From positions 1,116,001 through 1,180,000 of the forward strand of contig QYRS01000003.1 in NCBI GenBank assembly GCA_006503535.1: DNA of 64,000 nt, given 5' to 3'. Under the pieces are notes generated by a model. The model saw only the letters and a list, made by a program, of their open reading frames with translations. It had not been told where the DNA came from and made no database searches. Both the position numbers and the translations under genes were made by a program. This DNA comes from Arthrinium phaeospermum (Eukaryota > Ascomycota > Sordariomycetes > Amphisphaeriales > Apiosporaceae). Below are positions 45,322 to 55,799 of this stretch, in pieces (positions within the stretch are counted from its first letter, which is position 1; each line of letters starts with the position of its first letter).

Positions 45322-45932
45322 ATGGGTAAGGGAAAGCCTAGAGGATTGAACGCTGCGCGTAAGCTGCGCATGCACCGCAAGGACCAGCGCTGGGCCGATC
45401 TGGGATACAAGAAGCGTGCTCTGGGTACCGCTTTCAAGTCCTCGCCGTTCGGTGGTTCCTCCCACGCCAAGGGCATCGTCCTCGAGAAGGTCGGTGTCGA
45501 GGCCAAGCAGCCCAACTCCGCCATCCGAAAGTGCGTTCGTGTGCAGCTCATCAAGAACGGCAAGAAGGTCACTGCTTTCGGTACGTCTGCCCCTCGAAAG
45601 ATTTTCTCCCTCCAAAGTGGCGTGTGGTGTGGGGCGCCTCGAACGATGATCGAGCGCCCACACGACCGTCTACTGGAATTACGGCGACATTGATGGACAA
45701 GACACATCAATGCCACACGAACTCACGCTGACCATGTTTCCTTTTCTCTCTAGTCCCCAACGACGGTTGCTTGAACTTCGTTGACGAGAACGACGAGGTC
45801 CTCCTGGCCGGTTTCGGTCGCAAGGGCAAGGCCAAGGGTGATATTCCCGGTGTGCGATTCAAGGTCGTCAAGGTGTCCGGTGTCGGTCTGCTGGCCCTGT
45901 GGAAGGAGAAGAAGGAGAAGCCCCGTTCTTAA
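45322..45932 (+). CDS. RPS23: 40S ribosomal protein S23 (uS12)
   Basis: Two exons (45,322-45,580; 45,754-45,932) joined by a 173-base intron (GTACGT...TCTCTAG) give 145 residues, the length of yeast uS12. The sequence [20 protein letters not shown], the conserved loop [15 protein letters not shown] and the end [17 protein letters not shown] are typical. The protein sits at the decoding centre of the small subunit and supports translational accuracy. The proline in QPNSA is the site hydroxylated in other eukaryotes. It is the most securely identified gene here. Confidence 0.98.
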
Positions 45933-47421
45933 GCGATCGACAGGCTACGGGAATGCATTATTCGGGGGACGACGATACGAGCGAACGCAAAAGGACTGGC
46001 AAATTCATTTGGGGAATTATGGAGTCATAACGGCTGCCTTGCTTTTTCCATTGGCATCAGAGGGTTCGGTCCTTGATACACCCACACTCACATAGGTGGA
46101 CGCGATCCGAAAAATAGAGATTCGCTTTACCATCCTCATGGAGAGTCATCTGTGCCGAGTACACTATGCAGGTGCTTCGCACGTTCGATCAGTCACAGGC
46201 GTTAGCCGGAAATGGATGACTTTTTGACATGGTATTCTGACGTTCCAGTATGCCACCAGTCTTGATGATCAGTGTGTACACTACAGCCATCGTGCGTGTG
46301 GAGGTTACGTCGCGAATCGCAGTTGCTGTCAGGGTACCCGTCTCACCCGCAATCATGTTCCTGAATCTACAGATCTTGACGTGCAATCCACCTTTGCTAT
46401 CCAGTGAATCGCTCCGATATGTCAACGTCTTTAGCTAATCGCTGTCCTACACGAACGGGCATAGAGGGAGCTTTGTTTCGAAGTCATTTTGAATACCATC
46501 TCAGCCCCGTACGCTGTCATTTATCCCATCACGGCGGCCTCTGTTTATTTGCGTATCAAGAAGTTGCCCACGCTTTGGGGGGTCGTACGAGGTGGACATT
46601 AGCCGTGTTGAAATCTCCGGGCGTTCCAATTGGCAGTGCAACACAATACCCCAACCCAGCTATGTTTGGTTTTTCCCTACGTCACATTAGACGTTCGACG
46701 CAGCTAAATTGGCTGGCTCCAGTTCCACCGGGTCTCGTAGGGGGGTCAATCAACAGCGGGAGCTGAGTGCGATACCATATGCGCGTAAAACAACGATTCG
46801 TTCTCGTCCTACAATCACATGCGATATGCAGCACCTGTATACTTTCTGTGCCACCAATAGATAACGATCTAAACAAGAGCACTTACTTAGCATTGCGGCT
46901 GGATATTCGGAGGGTTGCTCTTGGGGCCACTTTCTTCCTGCACGTAATTATCCGGTCCTGGACTAGGCCATGCTTCCAAGGAGCCCCGAATGATAACGGC
47001 GACACGGATGCCAATCAGGCAATGCGATGATGTTGCCTTCATATATCACACGTGGTCTGGAGAGCGATGATCTCTGCAGCGCGGCGTTGTATTATTCTGT
47101 CTTGATCGCTCCACCGGCTATTTGGATCTTGCCAAAACACCCAGGCGGATATTGCCAAGAAGCAATGTTAATTAAGAATATATGAATCTCCTGCAAGAGT
47201 ATCATCGGCAGTTGGAGAAAGAAGGTTCGGGCCCTGCCTTGCGATACTTGCGCTCGCAATTGGTGGCAGCATCAGGAACGCACAAAAGGGGTGACGTCTG
47301 CTGGCGTTCTACTTGGTCAATCTTACACATCATCTCGGGCCCTACTGCATATTCTTCAACTATCGGATCCAATACTCAGAGTACTATATCTATAAGTAGC
47401 TGGTCGCTGTCGAACCATAAG
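45933..47421. other. Intergenic, no gene seen
   Basis: About 1.5 kb between RPS23 and the small secreted-protein gene. No domain-bearing ORF. A TATAAG element at about 47,391 could serve the downstream gene, although its distance to the ATG (about 30 bases) is short. Confidence 0.5.
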
Positions 47422-47887
47422 ATGCACAGTCTTAGATTATTATTCTCTTCGTTTACTCTGGGCCTCCTATGGCTAGGCCAGGCCAACGCCGCGGCGATGG
47501 GCTTACCACGATCCGCGCAGGCTTGTGACGCCACTTGCACCCAGTGCACAGAGACCGAGAGCGGCGAATCGCGATGCTGCCTCGAGGGCTGTGGCTATGG
47601 ATGTGACGATACGTCGGTGGTCTGGGACGAGTGCATAAAGGGCGGTTGCTGTAAGTAAACGAGCGCCCAGGAACAGTTATTTGAGGCATGTTGTTACTAG
47701 TTTACGAGCTGACCTCCCCGTCTCCAAATACATAGTTGACTGGCAACGCGGGCAGTCAGAGTGCAATCTCTACCCGTTCTGGGGCCTGGCTTCCATGCCC
47801 CTCTGCGGCCGCTGCTTTGAGGCTGGGTGCTCGACCAACTACACCTCAACGTGCCATGACAACACGGCTGCTCGAGTGAAGCTGTAG
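47422..47887 (+). CDS. Small cysteine-rich secreted protein (effector candidate)
   Basis: Two exons (47,422-47,650; 47,736-47,887) with an 85-base GTAAGT...CATAG intron encode 126 residues. MHSLRLLFSSFTLGLLWLGQ followed by ANA is a clear signal peptide. The mature part of about 100 residues has 14 cysteines (including RCCLEGCGYGC and CGRCFEAGC), an even number consistent with seven disulfides. Reading through the donor would stop after CCK and lose five of the cysteines. No known domain is recognised. The features fit a fungal apoplastic effector or antimicrobial-type protein, but this is inference from size, secretion and cysteine content only. Confidence 0.8.
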
Positions 47888-48820
47888 TCTATACGTAGTG
47901 CAGCGAATCGTCATACGCAGGATACTACCAAAGTGCACGGTTTTGCAGCAGAGTGGAGGATGCGGCCGCCGGTGTTGTTTACCTAGATGTGCCATTGGCA
48001 AATTTGATATCAGGCTATGAACTAAGTACGCACATCGGGAAAGGTGTGAAGGGAAATGGGAGGAAACACGGGGGTATCTGCGGTTGGTTCTCGGAGATCC
48101 CATGTCACCCGAATACTCTTGGGGGCTGTGATCGAAGAAATAACATCGCCAAGGCCTCTGACAGTAGACTTGAGATGGCAGAAGTCGACTGATTGGATTG
48201 GATGTTGAAAAGCCCATGCTGGAATATATACCTGTCAATGCATGAATTCCCCGCCGTGCTAATTCCTAATATTCATCCGTCTTACTGCCCATCCATCTCC
48301 TCAATACGCCACTCACGTGTAATGAACACATGATACCAGTGCCATGAGGTTGCAAGTGCAATCGACTGGGGCCGTTAGGTATCGTCTAGCATGAGCTCAA
48401 ATTTTCCGGCTGGTTCCATCTCCAAGGCACCAGCTAGCCCTTTCAACATTTTCACTTCCCAGAAGGCAACGTCCCCTAAAAGCCCTCTCGAACTTGGCAC
48501 TGATGGGTGGAACTTGTTCCCTTATTGTTATGGTATTAGTCGCCGGCGAGCTACTTTCCACTGCCTAAGTTTCATTGTCCCCACCTAATACCTTCAGTCG
48601 TGGCTTCCAAACACAAACACAAACACGTCTTGTTGAGCAAGTCACTTGCCTTTGATGTGACCAGAAAGCTCCAAGACTTCCGCCGAGCAAGAACCCTTCG
48701 TACAAGAACAACAACGACCAAACTTCCCATCAATATTCATCTGATCTCTCTGCCACAGAACACTCTATTTCAACGCATCGTTCTCTATTTTGAAGAACCA
48801 GCCGCACAGCACCTTACACC
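47888..48820. other. Intergenic, no gene seen
   Basis: No domain-bearing ORF. The leader of the following gene is C/A-rich (CAAACACAAACACA near 48,610). Confidence 0.5.
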
Positions 48821-49414
48821 ATGGACGTGTCGAAGCCCGACCCTTATTCACGTGGAGTGATCGATTCTGGGTACATGATATTCCTACCGCTCTTGTTCGC
48901 CCAGCAGCTTGCCTCCTGCGCTATGAACGAGTTCAACGCCTTCCGGTTCAAGTTCATCAGCACCGGCCATACCGCCTTGGCCGTCGGCGTCTTCTACCCG
49001 GGCCTCTGCTACGCCACGCAGCGCCTGTATCGCTGGGCCGACGGCGTCCACGACCGACAGGACAAGATGAGTCGCAAGGCGAGAGCAGGCGAGCTCCGCA
49101 ACAACACCGTCCTCACAGCCGAACAGAAGGAGGCTATGCCCAAGTTGACTCGCGAGATCGGCTACATGGACCCCAAGATCGCCCCGTTCGCCCTCGCCCT
49201 GCTCCCCTTGAACCTCCGGGCCAGGCTGTTGGACCGCTGGCTCGCTCCCGCCTACCGAATCTGGTTCCCGGCGCCACGCCTTGGTCCCGCGTTCATGATG
49301 CTCCGACAGGCTACCACATCTACCCCTTACATTGGCCTATTGGCAGTCTTCGCTGGTAGAACGCTGATGGGGTATGAACGGGAGGCAGAGAAGCACCAGG
49401 AGCGGACTTTGTAG
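48821..49414 (+). CDS. Membrane protein of unknown function, paralog A of a convergent pair
   Basis: Single exon, 197 residues. Four hydrophobic stretches are visible: about 15-34, 46-65 (HTALAVGVFYPGLCYATQRL), 122-140 and the C-terminal segment PYIGLLAVFAGRTL. The block FRFKFISTGHTALAVGVFYP aligns with VRWRYISSGHSLLAVAVFYP of the convergent gene at 49,706-50,338. Both end in a charged tail, EREAEKHQE here and RDVRDET there. No catalytic residues stand out. The two genes face each other with about 290 bases between stops. They probably arose by inverted duplication and diverged strongly. Confidence 0.75.
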   Translation: MDVSKPDPYSRGVIDSGYMIFLPLLFAQQLASCAMNEFNAFRFKFISTGHTALAVGVFYPGLCYATQRLYRWADGVHDRQDKMSRKARAGELRNNTVLTAEQKEAMPKLTREIGYMDPKIAPFALALLPLNLRARLLDRWLAPAYRIWFPAPRLGPAFMMLRQATTSTPYIGLLAVFAGRTLMGYEREAEKHQERTL

Positions 49415-49705
49415 AGCGAGAGTAGAATACAGTAGGGGAGAATACAGTGAAGGCGGAATACAGTGACCAGGGCGGTTTACCTGGATAGAGGGGAATCCAT
49501 TGGTATTAGAAGCCTCCGTCTGCCCCCGAGTGTGGCTAGATATTAATAATACAACTCCGCATGCGAGTACACGTACACATACACATCTCCCACCTGCCTC
49601 CAACTTCCGACTCCCCAGTACTGTTGTTTCCTACTCTCGTCTTGCCATTCCAACTACAGAACCCGCCCAATCGGCTAATGGAACCTAAGATAATACAGGA
49701 CCACC
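49415..49705. other. 3' intergenic between convergent paralogs
   Basis: Contains three short GAATACAGTrA repeats (about 49,425-49,465). No gene. Confidence 0.6.
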
Positions 49706-50338
49706 CTACAGAGGCCGTTCGGTCTCGTCACGCACATCTCTAGCCACGCGCAGCGTGTTGCGAGCGTGGATTATCCCTAATACCCCGAATAAGGCAGTCG
49801 GATAAGGATAGGGATGGTAGATGGCGTGGTGCAGAGCACGGTAGACGTGCGGGACCATCTCTTGCTCTATCAGCCGATGGACGTACAAGCCGCGGAGGTG
49901 CAGAGCGAAGAACGCATTCCAGACCGCGGAAAGCCACAGGTCATGGTGGACGGACTCGGAGCTGGCCTTCTTCTTGTTCTCCTTGTCTCTAGGAGGAGGC
50001 AAGGCAGACGGCGCACGTTGATCCCTGCCCGTGGCCGAGGCGGCCGCCTCTTCATACTTGCGGCGCCATTTCTCGGAAGCCGTGTCCGCCCAGGTGATCA
50101 GACCCCTCGTGGTCATGAAGACGCCCGGGTAGAAGACGGCCACGGCCAGCAGGCTGTGGCCGGAGCTGATGTACCGCCACCGGACGGCCTTGGACTCGGC
50201 GAGCACGCAGAAGGTGCTCTGCAGTCCGACCACGACTATGGCTGCCTTGTCGAGGAAATCGTAGAATGTTCCCATGGTGGGATTGGCAGCAGCAAGGTAT
50301 GGCAACGATGCAAAATAAACAAAAGAGTGGATGGACAA
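49706..50338 (-). CDS. Membrane protein of unknown function, paralog B of a convergent pair
   Basis: Single exon, 210 residues from 50,338, or 189 from the methionine at 50,275 (MGTFYDFLDKAAIVVVGLQS). Shares the (I/F)SxGHxxLAVxVFYPG signature and a following TWAD or RWAD with the gene at 48,821-49,414. The layout of hydrophobic segments is also shared, with a basic, low-complexity central loop (about 95-125) that differs from paralog A. Function unknown. Either start is possible. The shorter one begins just before the first helix, as in paralog A. Confidence 0.72.
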   Translation of the reverse strand: MSIHSFVYFASLPYLAAANPTMGTFYDFLDKAAIVVVGLQSTFCVLAESKAVRWRYISSGHSLLAVAVFYPGVFMTTRGLITWADTASEKWRRKYEEAAASATGRDQRAPSALPPPRDKENKKKASSESVHHDLWLSAVWNAFFALHLRGLYVHRLIEQEMVPHVYRALHHAIYHPYPYPTALFGVLGIIHARNTLRVARDVRDETERPL

Positions 50339-50760
50339 CCAGGTTGCTTTTGAAGGCTGATGAAATCAATATCATGGATGATGGGTTACGGGTTTCAAAT
50401 CACATCAGATCATTCGATTGGAGGGGGTGGGTATCGTGCATATGAGTGGGGTTCTGGGGCGGCGGTGGCTGAACCCCTTTGTTGGTCACAGCCGGTATAT
50501 GCGCCCCTATAATTCGCAAGTCTCTGGAGCTGGTTCTTGCATCCCCTCCAGAATATTCTTTCACTATAAAGCATGTCGTTTTCAAATCGAGTATGCAGTG
50601 CAGTCTCTTATCAATAAAGCCCAGCCAGAAATTGATGGGTCACGATATGACACCAAAGTCAGGAAAATTGAGGATTGAGGGCTCGATTGAAGAGCATCGC
50701 AATTCTACGGTAGAAACTAGAACTCTTCCTCCGTTTCATTCCTCTTCCATATGTCCTAAC
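50339..50760. other. Intergenic, no gene seen
   Basis: Short stretch between two minus-strand genes. Nothing recognised. Confidence 0.5.
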
Positions 50761-52577
50761 TTAGGTAGAGGTCTCATCCTGGCACGCTCCGATAGTGTAC
50801 ATGGCTACGCCACAAGCAACTTCCATGAATCCGACATTGTATTTGCGGTAAGAATCGTACGTGCCTGGCGTATCGTTAGTCATTTCCTATAGTTGCAGGG
50901 GTGTTGATGAAATGAAGAAAGGGAGTTGGGCGACTTACAATCGTCTCTGAGTTTGTCGAAGACGTCGTGGCATTGGTCAGTGCACCCGCCAGTACTGTTG
51001 CCGTCGAACGTGAAGCGGATGTCCTGCGTAGGCGACGTTATGCATTGATCCTGGTCGGTGGAAAGAGGTTCGTGAGGAATCTTTGAGCAAAACGTGTCAA
51101 ACATACTGCGCCATCATGATGTATTAGCAAGTGCATCTTATGCCCCAACAGTAGGGTATGGATCTTGGACCCTTCCAAAGCCCGAAAAAGGGGTGGTAGA
51201 GAGGAAAAGAGAGACGGAGAGGAGCCATGGATGGTAACTTACGAGCTCCAAGTACCGTTGTCAGTAGGTTCGGGGTCGTCATTTGCATCTTTCACACACA
51301 CAGGAACGTATGGCTGCGGGATTTGGTAGTCCCCAATCAAGTCCTCGACGGAGTCGTAGTTCTCCTCCCAGAACGCCTGGTCGCCAATGCTGCTCCCAGA
51401 GACGGCGCAGGGGCACCCGGCGAAGTCGCCGCTCGAGCAGGTGCCGTCGGGGCTGCCCTGGCAGGTGTCGCCGACGCAGGGCAGCGCGTAGGTCGGGCAG
51501 CTGCTGGGCGTGACGACGCTCGAGGGCGCGGCCGAGACGTCGTAGGTGCGGGTCGGCTCGAAGATGTCCATGGTCTTGGGGGTGGCGAGGATCTTCCACA
51601 GGGTGTCGGCGACCTCGTAGACGGCGAAGAGGATGGCGACGGACACGGTGATCTCGAAGAAGAAGCTGCCCAGCGTGACCTCGATCAGCTCCATCTCGGC
51701 CGAGATCGCCATCTCGTTGATGATCATCTCGGCCACCGCGTCTTCCTCCATCAGGGCCAGGGTCTGCTCGCCTTCGACCAGCGCGCCCGCGTCGGTGCCA
51801 GACGCCGAGGCCAACTGCATGTCGAGGTCCGCCGCCTGCTCTCCCCACTCCATGTCCTCGCCCAGGAGCTGGCCGAGGCGCCCGCCACGCCGCCGGGTGC
51901 ACGACGCCACGTCTGCGCGCTGCTGGAGGAGTCGGGGGCGCCGCTCGGTGTTGGCGCTGGAGGCGTTGTCCTCGCCGCGACCGGGCAGGGGGTTGCAGTC
52001 GGGGAGCTGGGGCAGGTACTTGGCGATGATGTCCTTGATGTGGGGGCTGAAGGCGACCTCCACCACCCCCTCGGCGGCGTTGGCCACCTTGAAGCCCTTG
52101 GGGATCGTGGTCTGCTGGACGACGCCGTTGGTCGTCTTGTTGATGGTGGCCACGCCGAAGTCGGTCGTGGCCGCAATCCACTGAGCCCGTCGTCAGTCAA
52201 AGCTGGACAGGGGAGGGCCTAGAATATCCACAAGTCACTTCAACACGTACCTTGGTTGATGTTGTGTCGCCGTAGACAACTTCGGACAGATATTGTGTGT
52301 CATCACCAATCGAAGCAAGGCTAAACGAACAAGCACTTTAGTTTAGTTCCTCTTCGTGATGTAGAAAAAGCCAGTGTCTGCTTCCGGTGCCTACTTACAG
52401 CGAGGTAATGGGGGGTACATCAACGGGGTTGATGCCGATCTGGCCTGTCACCGTCGGGTTGATGGCATCTATCGGAACGTGGGGCGTTGTGGAAGGAGGC
52501 GAGGTCATCGTTGCATGGTGAGCGTGATGAGCCTGCGCACAGGAGAGGAAAAGTGCCACAAGCTGAAAGAGGTACAT
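50761..52577 (-). CDS. Large secreted protein with cysteine-rich C-terminal domain, five exons
   Basis: Exons 52,577-52,399; 52,320-52,251; 52,180-51,243; 51,105-50,939; 50,864-50,761 join in phase to 485 residues. A signal peptide (MYLFQLVALFLSCAQA) is followed by a region with WIAATTDFGVATINKTTNGV. A hydrophobic helix follows (ITVSVAILFAVYEVADTLWK, about residue 275), then a cysteine-rich C-terminal half with CPTYALPCVGDTCQGSPDGT. The last two exons (FDTFCSKI... and GGCTDQCHDVFDKLRDDCTY then VACGVAMYTIGAC) resemble the terminal module found after catalytic domains in some large secreted fungal proteins such as subgroup C chitinases; that likeness is from memory. No enzyme domain is seen. 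It shares a divergent promoter with the metalloprotease-like gene. Confidence 0.75.
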
Positions 52578-53099
52578 GATGGTCGAGAAGAGCTGAGTTT
52601 TGGAAGAGTCTTTTTGGGGGGGCGAACTGTAATACCGAGATCAGAGATGGTAACTCCTTTCGAGGGTCCCAGGAGGGAAATAGCTTGCTATTTATAAGGC
52701 TCGTATGGCAAGCTGCGTGCTATTCAATGGGCGGGTTTACTTGTACGGATATTGCAATCAATAACCCCTTTCGCCGTAGGCTTGATGCTACCATGCGGCA
52801 CATGACAAAAATACTCCTGTATATCGTGATTCACTTCCCAATTACAAGAGGCAATATCACGAAAATGGTCATGTGTGACAAATACCAGTTCAGGAACAAT
52901 AGTCAATATAAATCGTGACAAACTAGTCTGGATTGCATGCTGATTCACATCCCGAGATGCCCGGAACTCTTCAATGAACCAAGGCCAGCCACAAAACATA
53001 TAAATAGTTGATTGCCCTGCCTATTTTTGTCTTTGCACATCTTTGCCAAATCGAACCTCCTGTACCACTCCCTTGAACGATACCATAAAGCACCTCACA
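52578..53099. promoter_or_regulatory. Shared divergent promoter of two secreted-protein genes
   Basis: 522 bases between two divergent starts. An identical TATAAATA octamer faces each gene: at 52,689-52,696 on the minus strand (112 bases before the minus ATG) and at 52,999-53,006 on the plus strand (about 94-101 bases before the plus ATG). The symmetry suggests coordinated, inducible expression. Confidence 0.65.
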
Positions 53100-54459
53100 A
53101 TGAAGTTCATCCAGGTCATCAAAGTCATCCTTGGCTTCCAGTACATCACTGGGGTATTGAGCGAAGGGCGGTACCTAATCGACACCACGAGCTGCAGTAA
53201 GTGCCGATAGTACTTGTATTCCGATTGCTTTTCCTTTTCCTTTTCTTTTCGGGCTTTTATCGTCCGATTTGATGCGGGCAATAGCTGGCAGAAAGAAAAG
53301 ACTCGCAGAGAGCAGGATACCTTTAAGACGCTTGCATTCTCGATAACACCTTTTGAGTTCACTATGCTGACCATTTTAGCTGGCGACCTCTACAACGCCG
53401 TCAAGGGCTATATGGACTCTGCTCAGAAGTGGGCCGAGGAGATATGCGATATCCTCGAACCCTATATGCAAGACCCCTCTCAGCGGCCCAATGACCGCTT
53501 CATGGACCTGGCATTCAAAATGTTCGGTAGTAACGATCTTCAGACCATGCAGAATATTTACAGTAAGGTCTCTTCCCACCCCTTCTTGGCTCTATACAAT
53601 CCCTGCTAATCATCATGTGTGGGCTAGGTCGGTTCGACAGAATGCGTCGGTACGTGTATATCAGCACGGATAATCGGAACCCATGGTGGAAGGACCAAGA
53701 GAGAGACCCTGGAGATCTGGTTAGTGCGGAATCCTATCCTTAGGTGAACGTTGTTTTCTCAATCACGATATTCTAGGAGATCTTCTGCAGCGCGGACCAC
53801 ATCGTCCAGCAGGACAACCCAGTGAGCCCCGACGTGGCCTGGTGGGACGTCACACGCGACGGCCCCGTTGACAACGACGACATGATCCTCGACCACAAAA
53901 AGCCCGAGTCCAATCTCCTCGCGTCCTCGCACGTTGCCGTGCCCGACGGCGACCAGGAGAAGTTCCCGGACCACTGGTCCGAGTACATGGTCATCAACCC
54001 GTACAAGCTTCGCAAGGCCGTCGACAAGGGAACAGTCTTCGATGACAAGCGCGTCCGGAAGGCCAGCTCCCCCGGCCTGCTGAGCCGGATCCGGCGCGCG
54101 TACAATTGGCATTGGAAGGAGATCACGCCGGTCGACATACTCAAAACCCTCGACATCAACATGATCCATGAGTTGAGCCATCTCGTGGCCTGTGGAGATG
54201 CGATTGACGTGAAAGGCGACGATAGTTACGGGTGGAGCGAGGCTCTGGCTGTACGGCGAAGTGATAATTCGGGTAAGCATGGAACAGGCCTTTCCACCCA
54301 AGAGGCTTCGGCAGGGAACCTGGATAGTAGTGTGTATGCTGCAAGGGGGCTGACATTCGAACCGCAGAGACCCTCACCTTCTTCGTCATAATAGACCAGC
54401 TGAATCGCCACTACAACTTGGATGTGGACGACAACGGGAAGATTGTCAAGATCACTTGA
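53100..54459 (+). CDS. Secreted zinc metalloprotease-like protein (M35-like HExxH)
   Basis: Five exons (53,100-53,196; 53,380-53,562; 53,628-53,719; 53,777-54,272; 54,368-54,459) join in phase to 319 residues. The N-terminus MKFIQVIKVILGFQYITGVL is a signal peptide. The zinc motif is HELSH (about residue 257), followed by DAIDVKGDDSYGWSEAL. The D...YGW spacing recalls the aspzincin (M35) type, where an aspartate is the third ligand. The N-terminal half (two cysteines, SCTGDLYNAVKGYMDSAQKW) would be a propeptide or helical domain. Intron 1 (183 bases) carries a pyrimidine tract and a GGCAGAAAGAAAAGACTC word related to repeats at 3.2 and 10.4 kb. The family assignment rests on the HExxH region only. 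Confidence 0.75.
53214..53330 (+). repeat. Intron-embedded copy C of the CT-tract/GGCAGAAA motif
   Basis: Inside intron 1 of the metalloprotease-like gene. A CTTTTCC-rich tract is followed at 53,287 by GGCAGAAAGAAAAGACTCGC and AGAGAGCAGGATACC. It differs from the copies at 3,192 and 10,371 at about five of 35 positions. The order (pyrimidine tract, then motif) is the same in all three. Confidence 0.6.
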
Positions 54460-54983
54460 TATGGGGGCTTGGGGACACCGGTCAATGGCCTCGGCAGCCC
54501 GCAACCAAACAAGGAAAAATGGGCACCAAAGAGTGTTTCTGGTTCGGCGGTCGAAGCCAGCGACGATCATGCTATATTCGGGGCAGGACTCGTCGTGTAC
54601 GCATGCCATCATGAGGGAAGCTGTGTGACTCTACGCATCCCCTTTTGCGGGAGTAGTATTCTACAGATATGACTATCGTAAATACACGATGCTTCCGCTT
54701 GAACCAGTTCGAGTGGTTAGGTTAACAGCCAACCACATCTCGCTCGTCAAACAAGCATAATGCGTGAGGTGCAAAGTAATGCTAGTATTACAGTCCCAGC
54801 GAAGCCCAGTTCCACCCATGCGCCATGATTCCCACCGAATAAGATTTCAAGGGCGGGCCCCTGAAGATGCCCGAGCTGTATATGAGCATATAAAGCTCGT
54901 TGCTACTTTGTATATTACATGTCAGTCTCCACCCCAGTTTCTGAGTCAATCTCGGCTTTTTGTGTCTTTTTTTGCCCGTCAAG
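54460..54983. other. Intergenic with TATA box
   Basis: No gene. CATATAAAGC at about 54,888-54,897 lies about 90 bases before the next start codon and is a plausible TATA box. Confidence 0.5.
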
Positions 54984-55799
54984 ATGTTGGACCTCATTCC
55001 GCAAACTTCCAACCCTTGCCAATTTGCCATTTTGTTCTGCACTGCTACCATGGCCGCGTGGATAGGCGCTTCCGCCGGAGCGATCGGAGTCTTCGGTTGG
55101 CTTAAGGCTGACAAGCGACGCAACCATCCTGAGCCGTACCGTCCGAAATCGACCACGTCCTCTACAGAGTCGGAAAGCCGAAGGAAGAGCCCCAGGCATA
55201 CTAGGAGATGGACACCCAAGTTTAGATGGTGGCCAGGGAGCCGCGCAAGTTGGGTAGAGGAGAGAGAAAGGCTGGTCGTCGAAAAGGAAGTGCTGGCAAC
55301 GGAAATCAAAGTGCTGCAGAAAACGAATGAAGAACTCCAGAAGCGGCTCAAGAACGAAGATCCTCAGACAAACCCCCAGCATCCGTCCCAGGGCTCCGAC
55401 GACAATCAGGGTGGTCCCTCAGAAGCAGAGCACCCTTTCATAGCCATGGCTCGAAGCCTATCACCCGACGGGGTGACGCGGCGATACACTGAAGTCAACC
55501 AGGATCGGCGCGAGAAACTGCGCGAAGAACGCGAGAAGCTGGAGGATGCGTGGAGCGCAAGCTCGGAGGCGCATAGAGAGCGGCTTTCCCAGTTCGATTA
55601 TACCTACGGTTACTGCAACGGGAAACAGTATCAAGAATACCGGAGAGGGCGCCGGGAACTTTGCCATCGCGGCGTTGAAGAGTACAAGAAGTTCCAGCGA
55701 GCTGAGAGGGACTTGCTCCGGAGGTCTAGCAGAGAGTATGACAAGCTATACGCGGCTTATAACAAGGCTCACGACATGGTATGTGCGAGACGCAAGTAA
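54984..55799 (+). CDS. Membrane-anchored coiled-coil protein of unknown function
   Basis: Single exon, 271 residues from the ATG at 54,984 (MLDLIPQTSNPCQFA). Residues of about 12-38 are hydrophobic, including ASAGAIGVFGW, and form an N-terminal membrane segment. A basic linker follows, then a heptad-like helix ERERLVVEKEVLATEIKVLQ. An acidic/Pro-rich spacer leads to a second helical, charged region (RREKLREEREKLEDAW ... YDKLYAAYNKAHDM) rich in Tyr and Arg. No known domain. A TATA box lies about 90 bases upstream. Likely expressed, but lineage-specific. Confidence 0.65.
   Translation: MLDLIPQTSNPCQFAILFCTATMAAWIGASAGAIGVFGWLKADKRRNHPEPYRPKSTTSSTESESRRKSPRHTRRWTPKFRWWPGSRASWVEERERLVVEKEVLATEIKVLQKTNEELQKRLKNEDPQTNPQHPSQGSDDNQGGPSEAEHPFIAMARSLSPDGVTRRYTEVNQDRREKLREEREKLEDAWSASSEAHRERLSQFDYTYGYCNGKQYQEYRRGRRELCHRGVEEYKKFQRAERDLLRRSSREYDKLYAAYNKAHDMVCARRK

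Noticed and set aside
51227..52222. 331-residue plus-strand open frame
   Set aside because: Antisense to the secreted five-exon gene, and contains its introns. The composition is typical of a shadow frame.
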